The position numbers and the translations under genes are program-made. From NCBI RefSeq assembly GCF_028621715.1, contig NZ_CP117466.1:1436501-1500500 (forward strand): DNA of 64,000 nt. The letters are read 5' to 3'. Position 1 is the stretch's first letter. Each line of letters starts with the position of its first letter. The notes under the pieces were generated by a model. It was not told the DNA's origin. It worked only from the letters and a program-made list of their open reading frames with translations, and did no database searches. Origin of the DNA: Paracoccus marcusii. Its GTDB lineage: Bacteria > Pseudomonadota > Alphaproteobacteria > Rhodobacterales > Rhodobacteraceae. Shown in pieces: positions 1 through 8,279 of the stretch.

Positions 1-1
1 G

Positions 2-1093
2 GACCGCTATCGCGCCGAGGCTGATGCGCTGCGCGCGTCGGGGCGCCTCTACGAAGTCTTCGAGACCCCGGTCGAGCTGGACCTGAAGCGCAAGAAGCTT
101 TTGAACATGGGCAAGCCGCCGGTCTATGACCGCACCGGTCTGTCGCTGTCAGATGCCGACAAGGATCGCCTGCGGGCCGAGGGGCGCGAGGGATACTGGC
201 GCTTCCTGCTGGATCAGAACCGGATCGAATGGACAGACGGCATCCTGGGCGACATCTCGATCGACGCCGCATCCGTCAGCGATCCGGTGCTGATCCGGGC
301 CGACGGCCAGGTGCTGTACACCTTTGCCAGCAGCGTGGACGACACCGACATGGGCGTGACCCATATCGTGCGCGGCTCGGACCATGTGACCAACACCGCC
401 ACCCAGATCCAGATCATCCAGGCCATCGGCGGCACGCCCCCGGCCTTTGCCCATCACAGCCTGCTGACCGGCGCCAAGGGCGAGGAGCTGTCCAAGCGCA
501 TCGGCGCCCTGTCGCTCAAGGACCTGCGCGAGGCGGGCGTGGCCCCCGAGGCGCTGATCGCGCTGATGGCGCGGTTGGGGTCGGGCGTGCCGGTCGGGCT
601 GGCCTCGCTGGACGAGTTGGCAGAGGCCTTCGATCTGGGCCAGTTCGGCGCATCGCCCACCAAGTTCGATGCCGAGGATCTGTGGCCGCTGACGCGCGAA
701 CGCAACCAGGCGCTGCCCTTCGCGGCGGTGGCCGACCGCATCGCGGCCCTGGGCGTGCCGGACGATCAGGCCGAACGCTTCTGGCGCGTGGCGTCCCAGA
801 ACATCACGCGCCTGGACGACCTGGGCGACTGGTGGCGGATCTTCAGCGAGGGCGCGGAGCCCCAGATCGACCCCGAGGATGCCGACTTCATCGCGAAGGC
901 CATGACCCTGCTGCCTGCGGGCCCCTTCACAGACGCGACCTGGGGCGAATGGACCGCGGCGGTCAAGGAGGCCACGGGCCGCAAGGGCAAGGGCCTGTTC
1001 ATGCCGCTGCGCAAGGCCGTGACCGGCCAGGCGCATGGCCCGGACATGTCCGACGTCATGCCCCTGCTGCAGGTCGTCAAGGCGCGTCCCTGA
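2..1093 (+). CDS. gltX: glutamate--tRNA ligase, 3' part
   Basis: Class I aminoacyl-tRNA synthetase that charges tRNA-Glu in the cytoplasm. The reading frame is open from base 2, so the gene begins before the window; 363 residues remain. The HIGH motif and most of the Rossmann fold are missing. Seen here are VYDRTGLSLS, the ATP-binding loop in the degenerate form ELSKRIG (nt 485-505, equivalent to KMSKS) and the helical anticodon-binding C-terminal half. Internal methionines such as 101 are not starts, because the residues before them (YRAEADALRASGRLYEVFET) are typical of the family. Alphaproteobacteria often carry two gltX copies; which one this is cannot be told here. A strong hairpin follows the stop. 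Confidence 0.95.
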   Translation, partial: DRYRAEADALRASGRLYEVFETPVELDLKRKKLLNMGKPPVYDRTGLSLSDADKDRLRAEGREGYWRFLLDQNRIEWTDGILGDISIDAASVSDPVLIRADGQVLYTFASSVDDTDMGVTHIVRGSDHVTNTATQIQIIQAIGGTPPAFAHHSLLTGAKGEELSKRIGALSLKDLREAGVAPEALIALMARLGSGVPVGLASLDELAEAFDLGQFGASPTKFDAEDLWPLTRERNQALPFAAVADRIAALGVPDDQAERFWRVASQNITRLDDLGDWWRIFSEGAEPQIDPEDADFIAKAMTLLPAGPFTDATWGEWTAAVKEATGRKGKGLFMPLRKAVTGQAHGPDMSDVMPLLQVVKARP

Positions 1094-1111
1094 CCCATCC
1101 ACCCCACGATC

Positions 1112-1143
1112 CGAACGGGTCCGGCCAAAGCCGGACCCGTTCG
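1112..1143 (+). terminator. hairpin terminator after gltX
   Basis: A perfect 14-bp stem (1112-1125 with 1130-1143) with the 4-base loop caaa starts 18 bases after the gltX stop. There is no T-run, so it fits an RNA-stabilising or weak intrinsic terminator, as is common in GC-rich alphaproteobacteria. Confidence 0.75.
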
Positions 1144-1747
1144 CGTTGACGGCATCGAATGGTGCGTCCCGCACCAATGCCGGGCGCAGTGCCTGACAGG
1201 CGATGCGCGCTAAATACAATCCGAAAATATTATGCCGCCGATACCTGCACCGTAATTGCCGGTGAATTGCGGATCATCATCTTGGTATTGTCGTGGCTGA
1301 TGCGCATTCTAAAAAGTGCGCGCTGTTCATTGGAAAATTTGAGCGTCATCCACTGTCGTTCTGATTTCACTCCTTCCGCCTGCCAGTCGTTATCAGCGCC
1401 TGCCATTGGAGAAGGCGCTGATAACCACCGGACAGTCGTGCGCCAGGGGCGGTCAGCGCAGCAAGACCGCGATGTCGACTGATTCCGAAGGAAATTGGCG
1501 CAGAGTATCGTGCTTTTGCTGAATGTGGAGCGCCTCGGCATAAACACCCGAACGCGGGCGTTTCGGCGAAAAGGAACCACCTGTATAATTGGACAGGCAT
1601 CTGAATATTCAACCCACTGTAATGACAATTAACTAAACCCTGAATTGCGTCACTGCCCAATTCTCGCCTCAAATTGCCGCTTTTATCGGCAGCAGAGGGC
1701 GTTCATCTTGCGCGACAATCAGTCACAAGTGAATTGGATCGCACAGT
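1144..1747. other. 604-base gap without a convincing gene
   Basis: Base composition is clearly more AT-rich than the flanking genes. The open frames on both strands (for example 1159-1482 plus and 1230-1628 minus) lack a ribosome-binding site, recognisable protein character and alphaproteobacterial codon use, so I do not call them. The only clear structure is the inverted repeat at 1389-1425. The segment must hold the promoter of the Hint-domain gene at 1748, but I see no clear -35/-10 pair. Confidence 0.5.
1389..1425. repeat. 12-bp perfect inverted repeat
   Basis: GTTATCAGCGCC (1389-1400) and GGCGCTGATAAC (1414-1425) are exact reverse complements separated by 13 bases. The hexamer cagtcg lies close outside both arms (1385-1390 and 1433-1438). 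It is not next to a gene end, so a simple terminator role is not obvious. It could be a regulator site, part of a small RNA, or the scar of a mobile element. Confidence 0.6.
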
Positions 1748-2536
1748 ATGCGTATCAGCGATAAGCGCACCGCGCCGGCCATCGGCAACCGCTTCGGCCG
1801 TGACGACAGCATTTCCCAGGGTTCTGCAAAATCGTCCCATCGCCTGCTTCAGGCGCTGACGGCCGGTGTCGCGGCCTTCGGCAGTTCCGTTGCGGCCTAT
1901 GCAGGCGGTTACGTGGCGCCAATCGTGGAATTCACCCCCGCCGCTACGCCCGTCGCGGCCGTTGGCAATGCGCCCAATTACTGGCTGGCGCTGATCCCGC
2001 TTGCCCTGCTGTATCTGGGGACGCGCGGCGGCGACGATGTCGGATCCAACCCGCCGCAGAACATCGGCGGTCCGTGCTTTTGCGAAGGCACGCTGATCCT
2101 GGCGGACAACGCATGGGTCAAGGTCGAGACCATCCAGGCCGGCGACATCGTCACCACCTCCAAGGGGCCGCAGCGCGTCCTGTCGGTCGGATCATGGCAG
2201 CCGACGCAGTTCCGCGACCGTCCTAGCATCGTCGCCGGCGTTCGTCTTTCGGCCAATCATGGCGTGCAGGTCGACGGCTTCAACGTCGAGGCCGGCGCGG
2301 TCAGCAGCAAACGCGGTCTGATCGACGGCCGCAGCTATTTCCATATCCTGGTCGAGGATCACAGCTGGCTCTCGGTCAAGGCCGATGATGCCGGGACCGT
2401 GCTGGTGGCAGAAACACTGCTGTTGACCAAGGATCTGAAGCTGGCCAAGGACTTTCCGCATCTGGTCGATCACCATGCCGCGAACCCGGTCGCCCCGCGC
2501 CTGTCGCGGGCGGACGCCCTGCCTGCGGCGGCCTGA
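1748..2536 (+). CDS. Hint-domain protein with N-terminal export/membrane segment
   Basis: 262 residues. The N-terminus is basic, then a hydrophobic Ala-rich stretch (about 36-53) resembles a signal peptide. A second hydrophobic segment, YWLALIPLALLYLGTRGG (about 78-95), is probably a membrane span or sorting helix. From about residue 110 a Hedgehog/intein-type (Hint) fold begins at PCFCEGTLILADNAW, with the nucleophile-type Cys, KVETIQAGDIV, the ANHGVQV histidine block and a C-terminal beta-rich part. Hint domains in Rhodobacterales are usually attached to secreted or calcium-binding proteins and may self-process; here nothing follows the domain that could be released. The start lacks a strong Shine-Dalgarno. 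The gene is convergent with the next one and separated by a bidirectional terminator. Function unknown. Confidence 0.8.
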   Translation: MRISDKRTAPAIGNRFGRDDSISQGSAKSSHRLLQALTAGVAAFGSSVAAYAGGYVAPIVEFTPAATPVAAVGNAPNYWLALIPLALLYLGTRGGDDVGSNPPQNIGGPCFCEGTLILADNAWVKVETIQAGDIVTTSKGPQRVLSVGSWQPTQFRDRPSIVAGVRLSANHGVQVDGFNVEAGAVSSKRGLIDGRSYFHILVEDHSWLSVKADDAGTVLVAETLLLTKDLKLAKDFPHLVDHHAANPVAPRLSRADALPAAA

Positions 2537-2566
2537 CACCGGATTCGGACCCATCCCATGCAATAG

Positions 2567-2596
2567 ACCATGCCCCGCACGATGGCGGGGCATGGT
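2567..2596. terminator. bidirectional terminator between convergent genes
   Basis: A perfect 12-bp stem (2567-2578 with 2585-2596, arm ACCATGCCCCGC) with a 6-base loop lies between two convergent genes ending at 2536 and 2618. It is followed by tt on the plus strand and works in either direction. Confidence 0.8.
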
Positions 2597-2617
2597 TCAT
2601 TCCTTGGCGTCTGACCG

Positions 2618-5299
2618 TCAGGGCATCGTGGGCAGGGCAAAGCCGTGGATGGTCATCCGGCTTTCGCGGGCATAGTCCTCGGTGGTCCAGCCGGCCCAAG
2701 CGGCATGACGTTCGATCGTCGTCAGCGTCGCCATTCTCGTCGTGAGGTCCCAGATGAAGCCGGACGCCATGTCGGCATGGCGCACCGTCTCGAACACCTT
2801 GCCGTCGATCGAGAACACGCAGCGGTCGGCGAACAGCTCGAACTCCAGGCGCTGCGGCACGCCCGGCTTGAACTCGCCCAGCGCCAGCGTGCGGCGGTCG
2901 GACGATGCACGGCCACCCCCGGTGCGGGGCATGTGGACGGCCGGCGCCCAGCCGATCACACCGTTGCGCTTGACCAGTTCGAAATCAAGCTCCTTGCCGT
3001 TGTCCGCGTGGGTAAAGAAGGCATTGACGGCGCTGCTGGTGTGGCTGGTGACCACCGCGCCCCACTTGCCGATGGCGGCGGATGGGCGGTTCAGCTGCAT
3101 CGCACCGTTCCGCCACTGGCCCCCCTCCATCGCTGCGCTGATCGAGACGGACTTGTCGGTGTTGTAGGTGACGCGGGCCGGCGTGCCCAGGCTGCCGCCC
3201 ACGCCGTTGCCCCGGTCGCCCCCGGCCCAGTTCGGCAGGAAGATGTTGATGCCCCCCGCGCTGCTCCAGTCAAAGGACAGCGCGCGGTCGATGGTAAAGT
3301 CCTGAACGGCGCGATAGCCCGTGGGCAGCAGCGGCGCGACCGGGGCGGGCTGGACAGGTGCCGGCTGCACGGGTGCAGGCTGGACCGGCGCAGGAGCCGG
3401 GGTGACGGGCGCGGGTTGTGCTGGGGTCGGCGCGGGGGTGGGCGTCGGCGTGACCGGTGCGGGCGTAACCGGTGCCGGCTGAACGGGTGCGGGCGTCACG
3501 GCCGGCTGCGCAGCCAGATAGGCTTGCAGGTCCGTGGTCGTGGCCAGCAGGGCCGCCAAGACGTCGGTCAGTTTCTTGCGATCGCTCATATTCGGTTCCT
3601 GGGGCGTCGGAGTCGGGGTGGGAGTAGGGGTCGGCGTTGGAGTAGGAGTAGGGGTTGGCGTTGGTGTCGGCGTCGGGGTTGGAGTGGGTGTAGGCGCCGG
3701 GGTCGGCGTAGGAGTAGGAGTAGGCGTGGGCGTCGGGACCACCACTGGTTCCATCAGCGCCGCGACCGCGGTCCAGGCCGGGTTGCGGTCGCCAAGCCAG
3801 CGCTGCAGGCCGTGGCAGACATTCGCGTCCGGCAACCGGCATTCGACCGACATCGCCATCGGCCCGTCGAACCCTTGGGTCCGCAGCGCGGCGATGGTGG
3901 CGGCATAGACCGCGCCCATCTGCGCACTGACCGAGAACGCATGCAGGAACGCCCGCGTGGCGGTGGTACCACCGACACCGTTCAGATGGTTGCCGACCTC
4001 GTAGGCGCCCAGCTCCATGCCATACTTCGTCGCCTCGGTGCGGTAATGGCGCCACTTGGGGGTCAGCGCCCTGACGGTCCGATCGGCCGCCCAGTTCGCG
4101 CCCGTCAGCATCTGGTCGCGCATCCGGTCGAATGCCGCGCTTTGCGACAGGGTCGTGCGCCAGCCGTCGATCTGGGCCACGCGCGCGCCATAGGCCATGC
4201 CGCCGTCAATCTGGGCATGCACGGTCAGCATGTCGATCACCGAATGCGGCGCGACATAGGTCGGCAGCCCGCGTGTCCCGCTGCGGTCCCGCCACAGCGG
4301 GGCGACCAGGATGTCGGCCTCGCCGCCGACCCAATCGGCCTGGTGCTGGACCACGGTGTGCAGCCGGGTGTCGTTGCCCCAGACCGCGCGCCAGGCCTGC
4401 GCCATCTGGGTGGCGCGCATGCCGTACCAGTTGCGGAACTCGGACCCCGTGGCGGTGCCAAAGGCCAGGCGGCCCTGCTCGGCGCAGTAATGCGCCTGGG
4501 GCGTGCCAGAAAAGTCCCAGGTCTTGGTGCTGTATTCGACATAGACGTGCCGCGGCGCGGGCATCAGCGTCCGGATCAGCGTGGCACACTGGCGGAAATG
4601 ATCATCGGTGGCCGCGGTCGGAAGGCACAGCCACATGTCCGCGCCGACCTGGTTGCACAGCGCGGCCATCCACTCGTAGGGCACGAAGCGGTGGAAGATC
4701 TCGTCGGTCGGCAGGGCGCGGCTGGCCCAGTTGGTGATCCGCAGACCACCCTGGTCCGCGCTGGTCAGGATGCCGACCCATTCGTCGAACCGCAGCGCGC
4801 CAAAGCCGCGCACCGTGTCCAGATACTGGCTGCGAAAGATCGCGCCGCGGTCGGCGTCGGGCCAGTCGTCCCGGTGGTTCAGGCGGATGTTGCGGATCTG
4901 CCCGCCGGCAGGGTCAATGGTCCGGACGATGATGTCGACCCAGCTGGACCCGTTCGCGGTGAAGTCGAAATAGATTTCGTTCGGCAGGGACCGGTTGATG
5001 TTCGTGCCGCCGATGACGTCGATCGTGCAGGTCCCCTGCCAGCGCAGGCGCCAGCGACCGGTCCCGCCGGCCTGGGCCGGCATGTTGTGGAAGACGCGGG
5101 TCCGGAAGCCCCCCGAGTTCGGCGGGATCGAGATCAGCCGCCCACCGGCAGTCATGTGCCCTGCGGCCACTAGTGCGTCCCATTGCAGGCCGCCCCGGTC
5201 CGACTGCCACGACCAGGCCTGCTTGAACGCGTTGACGAATGGGCGGGAGCTTTCGCTGTTGATGACCCCGAGGCGGGCCGCGATCTTTCCGGTCGGCAT
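2618..5299 (-). CDS. two-module glycan-active-type protein with Thr-Pro linker
   Basis: 893 residues, with no signal peptide visible at [18 protein letters not shown]. Residues about 1-515 resemble a family of glycoside-hydrolase-like (beta/alpha)8 proteins (blocks [10 protein letters not shown] at 252-261 and [11 protein letters not shown] at 431-441). About 522-566 is an almost pure Thr-Pro repeat. Residue 571 is a methionine beginning [15 protein letters not shown], followed by a second linker of [14 protein letters not shown] units (to about 660) and a C-terminal beta-sandwich resembling concanavalin-like/GH16-type lectin folds ([25 protein letters not shown]). From memory the family usually reads YSNEVW where this protein has YSTKTW, so the acid/base Glu of a clan GH-A site would be replaced by Lys259 while Glu434 is kept. 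It may bind rather than cut polysaccharide. The family assignment is from motif memory and is only moderately sure. Confidence 0.7.
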   Translation of the reverse strand: MPTGKIAARLGVINSESSRPFVNAFKQAWSWQSDRGGLQWDALVAAGHMTAGGRLISIPPNSGGFRTRVFHNMPAQAGGTGRWRLRWQGTCTIDVIGGTNINRSLPNEIYFDFTANGSSWVDIIVRTIDPAGGQIRNIRLNHRDDWPDADRGAIFRSQYLDTVRGFGALRFDEWVGILTSADQGGLRITNWASRALPTDEIFHRFVPYEWMAALCNQVGADMWLCLPTAATDDHFRQCATLIRTLMPAPRHVYVEYSTKTWDFSGTPQAHYCAEQGRLAFGTATGSEFRNWYGMRATQMAQAWRAVWGNDTRLHTVVQHQADWVGGEADILVAPLWRDRSGTRGLPTYVAPHSVIDMLTVHAQIDGGMAYGARVAQIDGWRTTLSQSAAFDRMRDQMLTGANWAADRTVRALTPKWRHYRTEATKYGMELGAYEVGNHLNGVGGTTATRAFLHAFSVSAQMGAVYAATIAALRTQGFDGPMAMSVECRLPDANVCHGLQRWLGDRNPAWTAVAALMEPVVVPTPTPTPTPTPTPAPTPTPTPTPTPTPTPTPTPTPTPTPTPTPTPQEPNMSDRKKLTDVLAALLATTTDLQAYLAAQPAVTPAPVQPAPVTPAPVTPTPTPAPTPAQPAPVTPAPAPVQPAPVQPAPVQPAPVAPLLPTGYRAVQDFTIDRALSFDWSSAGGINIFLPNWAGGDRGNGVGGSLGTPARVTYNTDKSVSISAAMEGGQWRNGAMQLNRPSAAIGKWGAVVTSHTSSAVNAFFTHADNGKELDFELVKRNGVIGWAPAVHMPRTGGGRASSDRRTLALGEFKPGVPQRLEFELFADRCVFSIDGKVFETVRHADMASGFIWDLTTRMATLTTIERHAAWAGWTTEDYARESRMTIHGFALPTMP
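3601..3735. repeat. degenerate hexanucleotide microsatellite coding Thr-Pro
   Basis: About 22 imperfect copies of a six-base unit (ggngtn with shifting third bases on the plus strand) encode the Thr-Pro linker of the 893-residue protein on the minus strand. The units differ mostly at silent positions, so the tract is old and less prone to slippage than a pure repeat. Copy-number changes would alter linker length in whole Thr-Pro pairs without breaking the frame. Confidence 0.85.
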
Positions 5300-5572
5300 G
5301 GTGACGTCTCCGATCTGCGCTGTTTGCAGGGCCCGTTACACAGCCTTTGCGGTAATACTTCCTTAACCATGCGCGCGTTGCAGGTGCCGGTTCGCCGGCA
5401 ACGGATCCGCAACGGTCGAGGCGAGGACCGGGCGCTGTACGGTCGCGCGTCGCGCCAGCCTCCGCACGGCCAAGCGAACGTTGCGGTACCTGCCGGGCGG
5501 ATCGCGGACCCATTCCCGCCATCGCGCGTTCGGATGAGGGCTGCACATAAGCAGGCCGACAAGGAGTTAACG

Positions 5573-5821
5573 ATGACCCATGCAACACTGACCCTGGAAG
5601 ACGGCCCCGAACTGTCGGGAGAGATCGTCGACACCGGTGGCGATTACATCCGGATCCGCACCACGACCGAGATGACGCAGGATCAGCTGGCACAATATGC
5701 CGAAGGCCTGATCGAGATCGACGGCAAGATGCAGAAGGTGATGCTGGAAAGCGCGATCCCGCTTCCCGATGACGAGGAGGTCGTCGAACTGACAATGCGC
5801 CGCTTCACGCCGTCGGCCTGA
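5573..5821 (+). CDS. small conserved-looking acidic protein
   Basis: 82 residues, MTHATLTLEDGPELSG onward. The start is fixed by a perfect AAGGAG at 5561-5566, seven bases before the ATG; a longer frame reaching back to 5183 has neither a ribosome-binding site nor sensible composition. The sequence alternates short beta-like stretches (ATLTLEDG, DYIRIRTTTEM) with a predicted helix (TQDQLAQYAEGLIEI) and ends VVELTMRRFTPSA, suggesting a small beta-barrel-like cytosolic domain, loosely PilZ-like in pattern but without the PilZ RxxxR motif. Function unknown. It stands alone between a divergent gene and the TTG-start gene at 5992. Confidence 0.7.
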   Translation: MTHATLTLEDGPELSGEIVDTGGDYIRIRTTTEMTQDQLAQYAEGLIEIDGKMQKVMLESAIPLPDDEEVVELTMRRFTPSA

Positions 5822-5991
5822 CGGCGGAAGATGGGGCGCCATTTCGCCTAATGCGCAAGATGTCGCAGGGTCACAGATACCTTACTTGCCGGCATCCGTC
5901 GAAGCGTGGTGAATGCATTCCGTGCAAATTGTTAATGATCGATCCTTTACACCCCGCCACGTGATTTGACGCAGCAATTGGAGAGATATCG

Positions 5992-6162
5992 TTGGCCCGA
6001 CTGTTTACCGAGGATGAATTGCGCCTGATTGATGACGCGTTGTCGTCCTATCAGCACAACAGCGCCTATCGCACGGTCCGCGCAAAGGTTGCAGCACTTG
6101 TAGCGGAGGATCAGCGCGACCGAGTAGTCGTCATCCCCCTGCCCAAGGTCCGGCATCCTTGA
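5992..6162 (+). CDS. 56-residue protein with TTG start
   Basis: A short frame beginning TTG GCC CGA reads MARLFTEDELRLIDDALSSY, then a basic helix (NSAYRTVRAKVAALVAEDQ) and a short hydrophobic C-terminal strand (VVVIPLPKV). GGAGAG at 5980-5985 sits six bases before the TTG, a good ribosome-binding site. Codon use is normal for the window, unlike the AT-rich DNA that follows at once. The pattern (helix-turn-helix-sized, charged) is that of a small regulatory or toxin/antitoxin-sized protein, but I recognise no family. It is the last normal-composition coding sequence before the AT-rich block. Confidence 0.55.
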   Translation: MARLFTEDELRLIDDALSSYQHNSAYRTVRAKVAALVAEDQRDRVVVIPLPKVRHP

Positions 6163-6850
6163 TCATGCTATGCCGGCGTACATCCAGCTCTGCTGAAATA
6201 TATTGCGCTATATATTCACAAAGAACTTGTGTGTAGGGTAATTGTATGAGGGCAATAGAATGGACGATAAGATCAAAAATAGCAATTTATAAATGAAATA
6301 TAGAGCTAAATAAATTTTTACGGTTTGTGTTTGCGGACTTATTTATAAAACGGGTAGCCCCGACTTAAATGTATTATTATAGAATTTTGATCATAACGGC
6401 TTTTTTGGAAAAAAATTCCCGAATTATTTACTGTTTTATTAAATAATGAATTATTATTAGCACAACTTGTTTTTTAAGTATCTCAACTGAAAAAGTCATG
6501 CTCACCTAATTGAACGACGCAATGATAAGCGCTGATTTGGCGCCGTTAATATATTTAAATATAATAATTTATGTATGGTTTTGGCATAGGTTATGTCGGT
6601 GCATGCTATTCAAAGAATCCCTCAGCTTGATGGTAATGTGTGGCGCCATGTCGATCGTTAGACTTAAGCTTCCTCCTTGTCGCTGTGGATTGGAAATCAG
6701 GCTTTGCTTTCGTGCGTATACTGCATAATAAAGATTTCTGTTTTATTTATTGTATCTTGAGCCGCGTTGAAATGTGTCGCTTCCGCCGGCTCTGCTACAC
6801 AAATTCTGCAAGGGATTTATCTTATGAACCCAGCTTGGTAACTCGGCTAC
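6163..6850. other. AT-rich block, probable horizontally acquired remnant
   Basis: About 690 bases, with the core 6180-6560 roughly 25-35 percent G+C by eye against about 67 percent in the surroundings. It contains many A and T runs and an imperfect palindrome around 6421-6455 (AATTATTTA facing TAAATAAT). Short open frames (6510-6728, 6640-6906) show no protein family and no ribosome-binding site, so no gene is called. The abrupt composition change at about 6165 marks the edge of foreign DNA next to the transposase remnant. Confidence 0.7.
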
Positions 6851-7765
6851 ATGAGCAACCCGACACCCCCAGTTTACAGGACCAGGAACTGGCCGGCCTG
6901 CAATGAAGCGCCCAAGCGCCGTAGTTCGCTACGATCTGGTTCGACCCCGAGGTGCACCGGAATGCCGCGCCATCAGGCAAGTGTGACCGCCAATAGGTCT
7001 ACGACGATACCGTCATCCATACTTGTCTGATGATGAAGGATCTGTTCGACATGGCATTACGGCAGATCGAGCCATCGAAACGACACTGGTCCGAGTGATC
7101 TTGGCGAGTGGCTTCTTCTAGAGCCTGTTGCATCTCATGGGTTCTAATTGAGCTATGCCGGAGTTCGGCACGCTATTGCGCAGCCAGAGGACGCTGGCCG
7201 TGAATAGCCCATATCGTGGCCCCAACGGCCCGCTACACCTGATGATCGATAGCACGGCGTCAAGGTCGAGGGTGAGGGCGAGTGGAACCCACGCAAGCAT
7301 GGGGAGGATTACCGGTCCAAGCGGCGGGTCTGGCGCAAGGGATATCTTGAAATCGCTGAGCAAACGCTGGAGGTTCGGGCCGTCGAGGTCACTTGGAGTC
7401 ATACCGGTGATGCCCCGGTGCTGCCGGATCTGCTTAACCAGATCCCGGCGGACAAGGCCATCGGAAGCATCACTACAGATGGTGCTTTCGATACCCGTGA
7501 ATGCCACAACGCCATCCCTGACCGCGGGGCGAATGCCGTCATCCCCCCTGCAAAAACGTTAAGCCGTGGAAGGCTGTTTCTTCGGGTGCCGGACCCAGAA
7601 GCCAGGCCCGGCGAGCTTCGAAATACCTCAGCCGCGCGATCTGGCGAAACTGGACTAAATATTACCGGATATTACCGGCGACGCCGCATCGAGACCAAGA
7701 TGAACTGTGCTAAATTGCTGGGTCAATGCCTCATGGCACGGGACTTCGACCAACAGGGGTTGTGA
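6851..7765 (+). pseudogene. decayed IS5-family transposase
   Basis: Reading across several frames recovers most of a DDE transposase of the IS5 family: MSNPTPPVYRTRNWPA at 6851, then after a shift TIWFDPE, an in-frame tag stop, VYDDTVIHTCLMMKDLF and ALRQ. After another shift SGFF*SLLHLMG and AMPEFGTLL follow, then TLAVNSPYRGPNGPLHLMIDST (first catalytic Asp). A further shift leads to GDAPVLPDLLNQIP, TTDGAFDTRECHNAI (second Asp) and finally RRRIETKMNCAKLLGQ (Glu) to a stop at 7765. At least three frameshifts and two internal stops make it non-functional. Terminal inverted repeats are not recognisable. Confidence 0.85.
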
Positions 7766-8092
7766 TAAAAATCCAATACAGTCGTTTATTTTGGTTCAGG
7801 CGAGAACGAGCAGAGTTCCAATGAAGCTGCTAACAGATCTCTTGTTCGTTCCTTTCGCCTAGTCGCACATCGACTTACTCAGACGCAACTGTCTATGGAT
7901 CGGTTCCTGTGATCTAAGCGCAATGAACGGTCACCTTAGCTAGCGTTAGCTGAACCAGCTCTATGCTCTACCGTCTGTAAGCGCCCGACCTTCAATCGGA
8001 CGCTTTTGTGATCGCCCAACCCTATGCGAATTGTATCAGGCCCACGATCGCGACTGGCAAATCCAAGAGTCTATCTAACTAACTGGTGGTTA
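7766..8092. other. gap between transposase remnant and tRNA-Arg
   Basis: No gene is supported in these 327 bases. Composition is intermediate (lower G+C than the chromosome average). The only structure is the hairpin at 7979-8007. I looked for a partial duplicate of the tRNA 3' end, as expected for an integrase attachment site, and found none here. Confidence 0.5.
7979..8007. terminator. hairpin near tRNA-Arg
   Basis: Arms 7979-7988 and 7996-8005 pair over ten positions with one C-A mismatch on the plus strand (a G-U pair if read on the minus strand), loop of seven bases, followed on the plus strand by TTTT. It could end transcription from the transposase remnant, or from the tRNA gene on the other strand. 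Confidence 0.5.
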
Positions 8093-8169
8093 TGGTGACC
8101 CCGACAGGACTCGAACCTGTAACCTGCCCCTTAGGAGGGGGCTGCTCTATCCAGTTGAGCCACGGGGCC
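8093..8169 (-). tRNA. tRNA-Arg (anticodon CCT)
   Basis: On the minus strand a 77-base cloverleaf reads GGCCCCG...CGGGGTC-A-CCA, with the CCA encoded. The acceptor arm has seven pairs including one G-T. The D arm is GCTCAACTGGATAGAGC, the anticodon stem GCCCC/GGGGC closes the loop CTCCTAA (anticodon CCT at 8133-8135, reading AGG), and the T arm carries GGTTCGAGTCC. The 3' end points at the AT-rich block and IS remnant, the usual orientation for an island inserted at a tRNA gene. Confidence 0.95.
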
Positions 8170-8279
8170 TGCCGGGCATGCATACTCAAACCGGGGGGCG
8201 CTTGGCAAGCGGCGGCAGGGGCGGTTGTGGGCCGGTCTGTCCTTCGCTAACATCGGCCATCCACAGATCGGAACGCCCC

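Noticed and set aside
1159..1672. Open frames on both strands in the first gap
   Set aside because: No ribosome-binding site, no recognisable protein features and codon use unlike the neighbours.
3601..3735. Tandem repeat that could be mistaken for a CRISPR array, and an antisense Gly-Val repeat reading frame (3534-3908 plus)
   Set aside because: The unit is six bases with no spacers, and it encodes the Thr-Pro linker of the minus-strand protein. The antisense frame is only its shadow.
6510..6906. Short open frames in the AT-rich block
   Set aside because: They occur by chance composition, have no ribosome-binding site, and the second runs into the transposase start.
7121..7140. gagcctgttgcatctcatgg, resembling an IS5-family terminal inverted repeat
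   Set aside because: Read in frame it codes ESLLHLMG-type residues of the transposase (SGFF*SLLHLMG then AMPEFGTLL), so it is internal coding sequence of the remnant, not an element end.
8041..8092. Duplicated tRNA-Arg 3' end as an attachment site
   Set aside because: I looked for a copy of the tRNA 3' sequence left of the tRNA across the AT-rich block and gap and found none.
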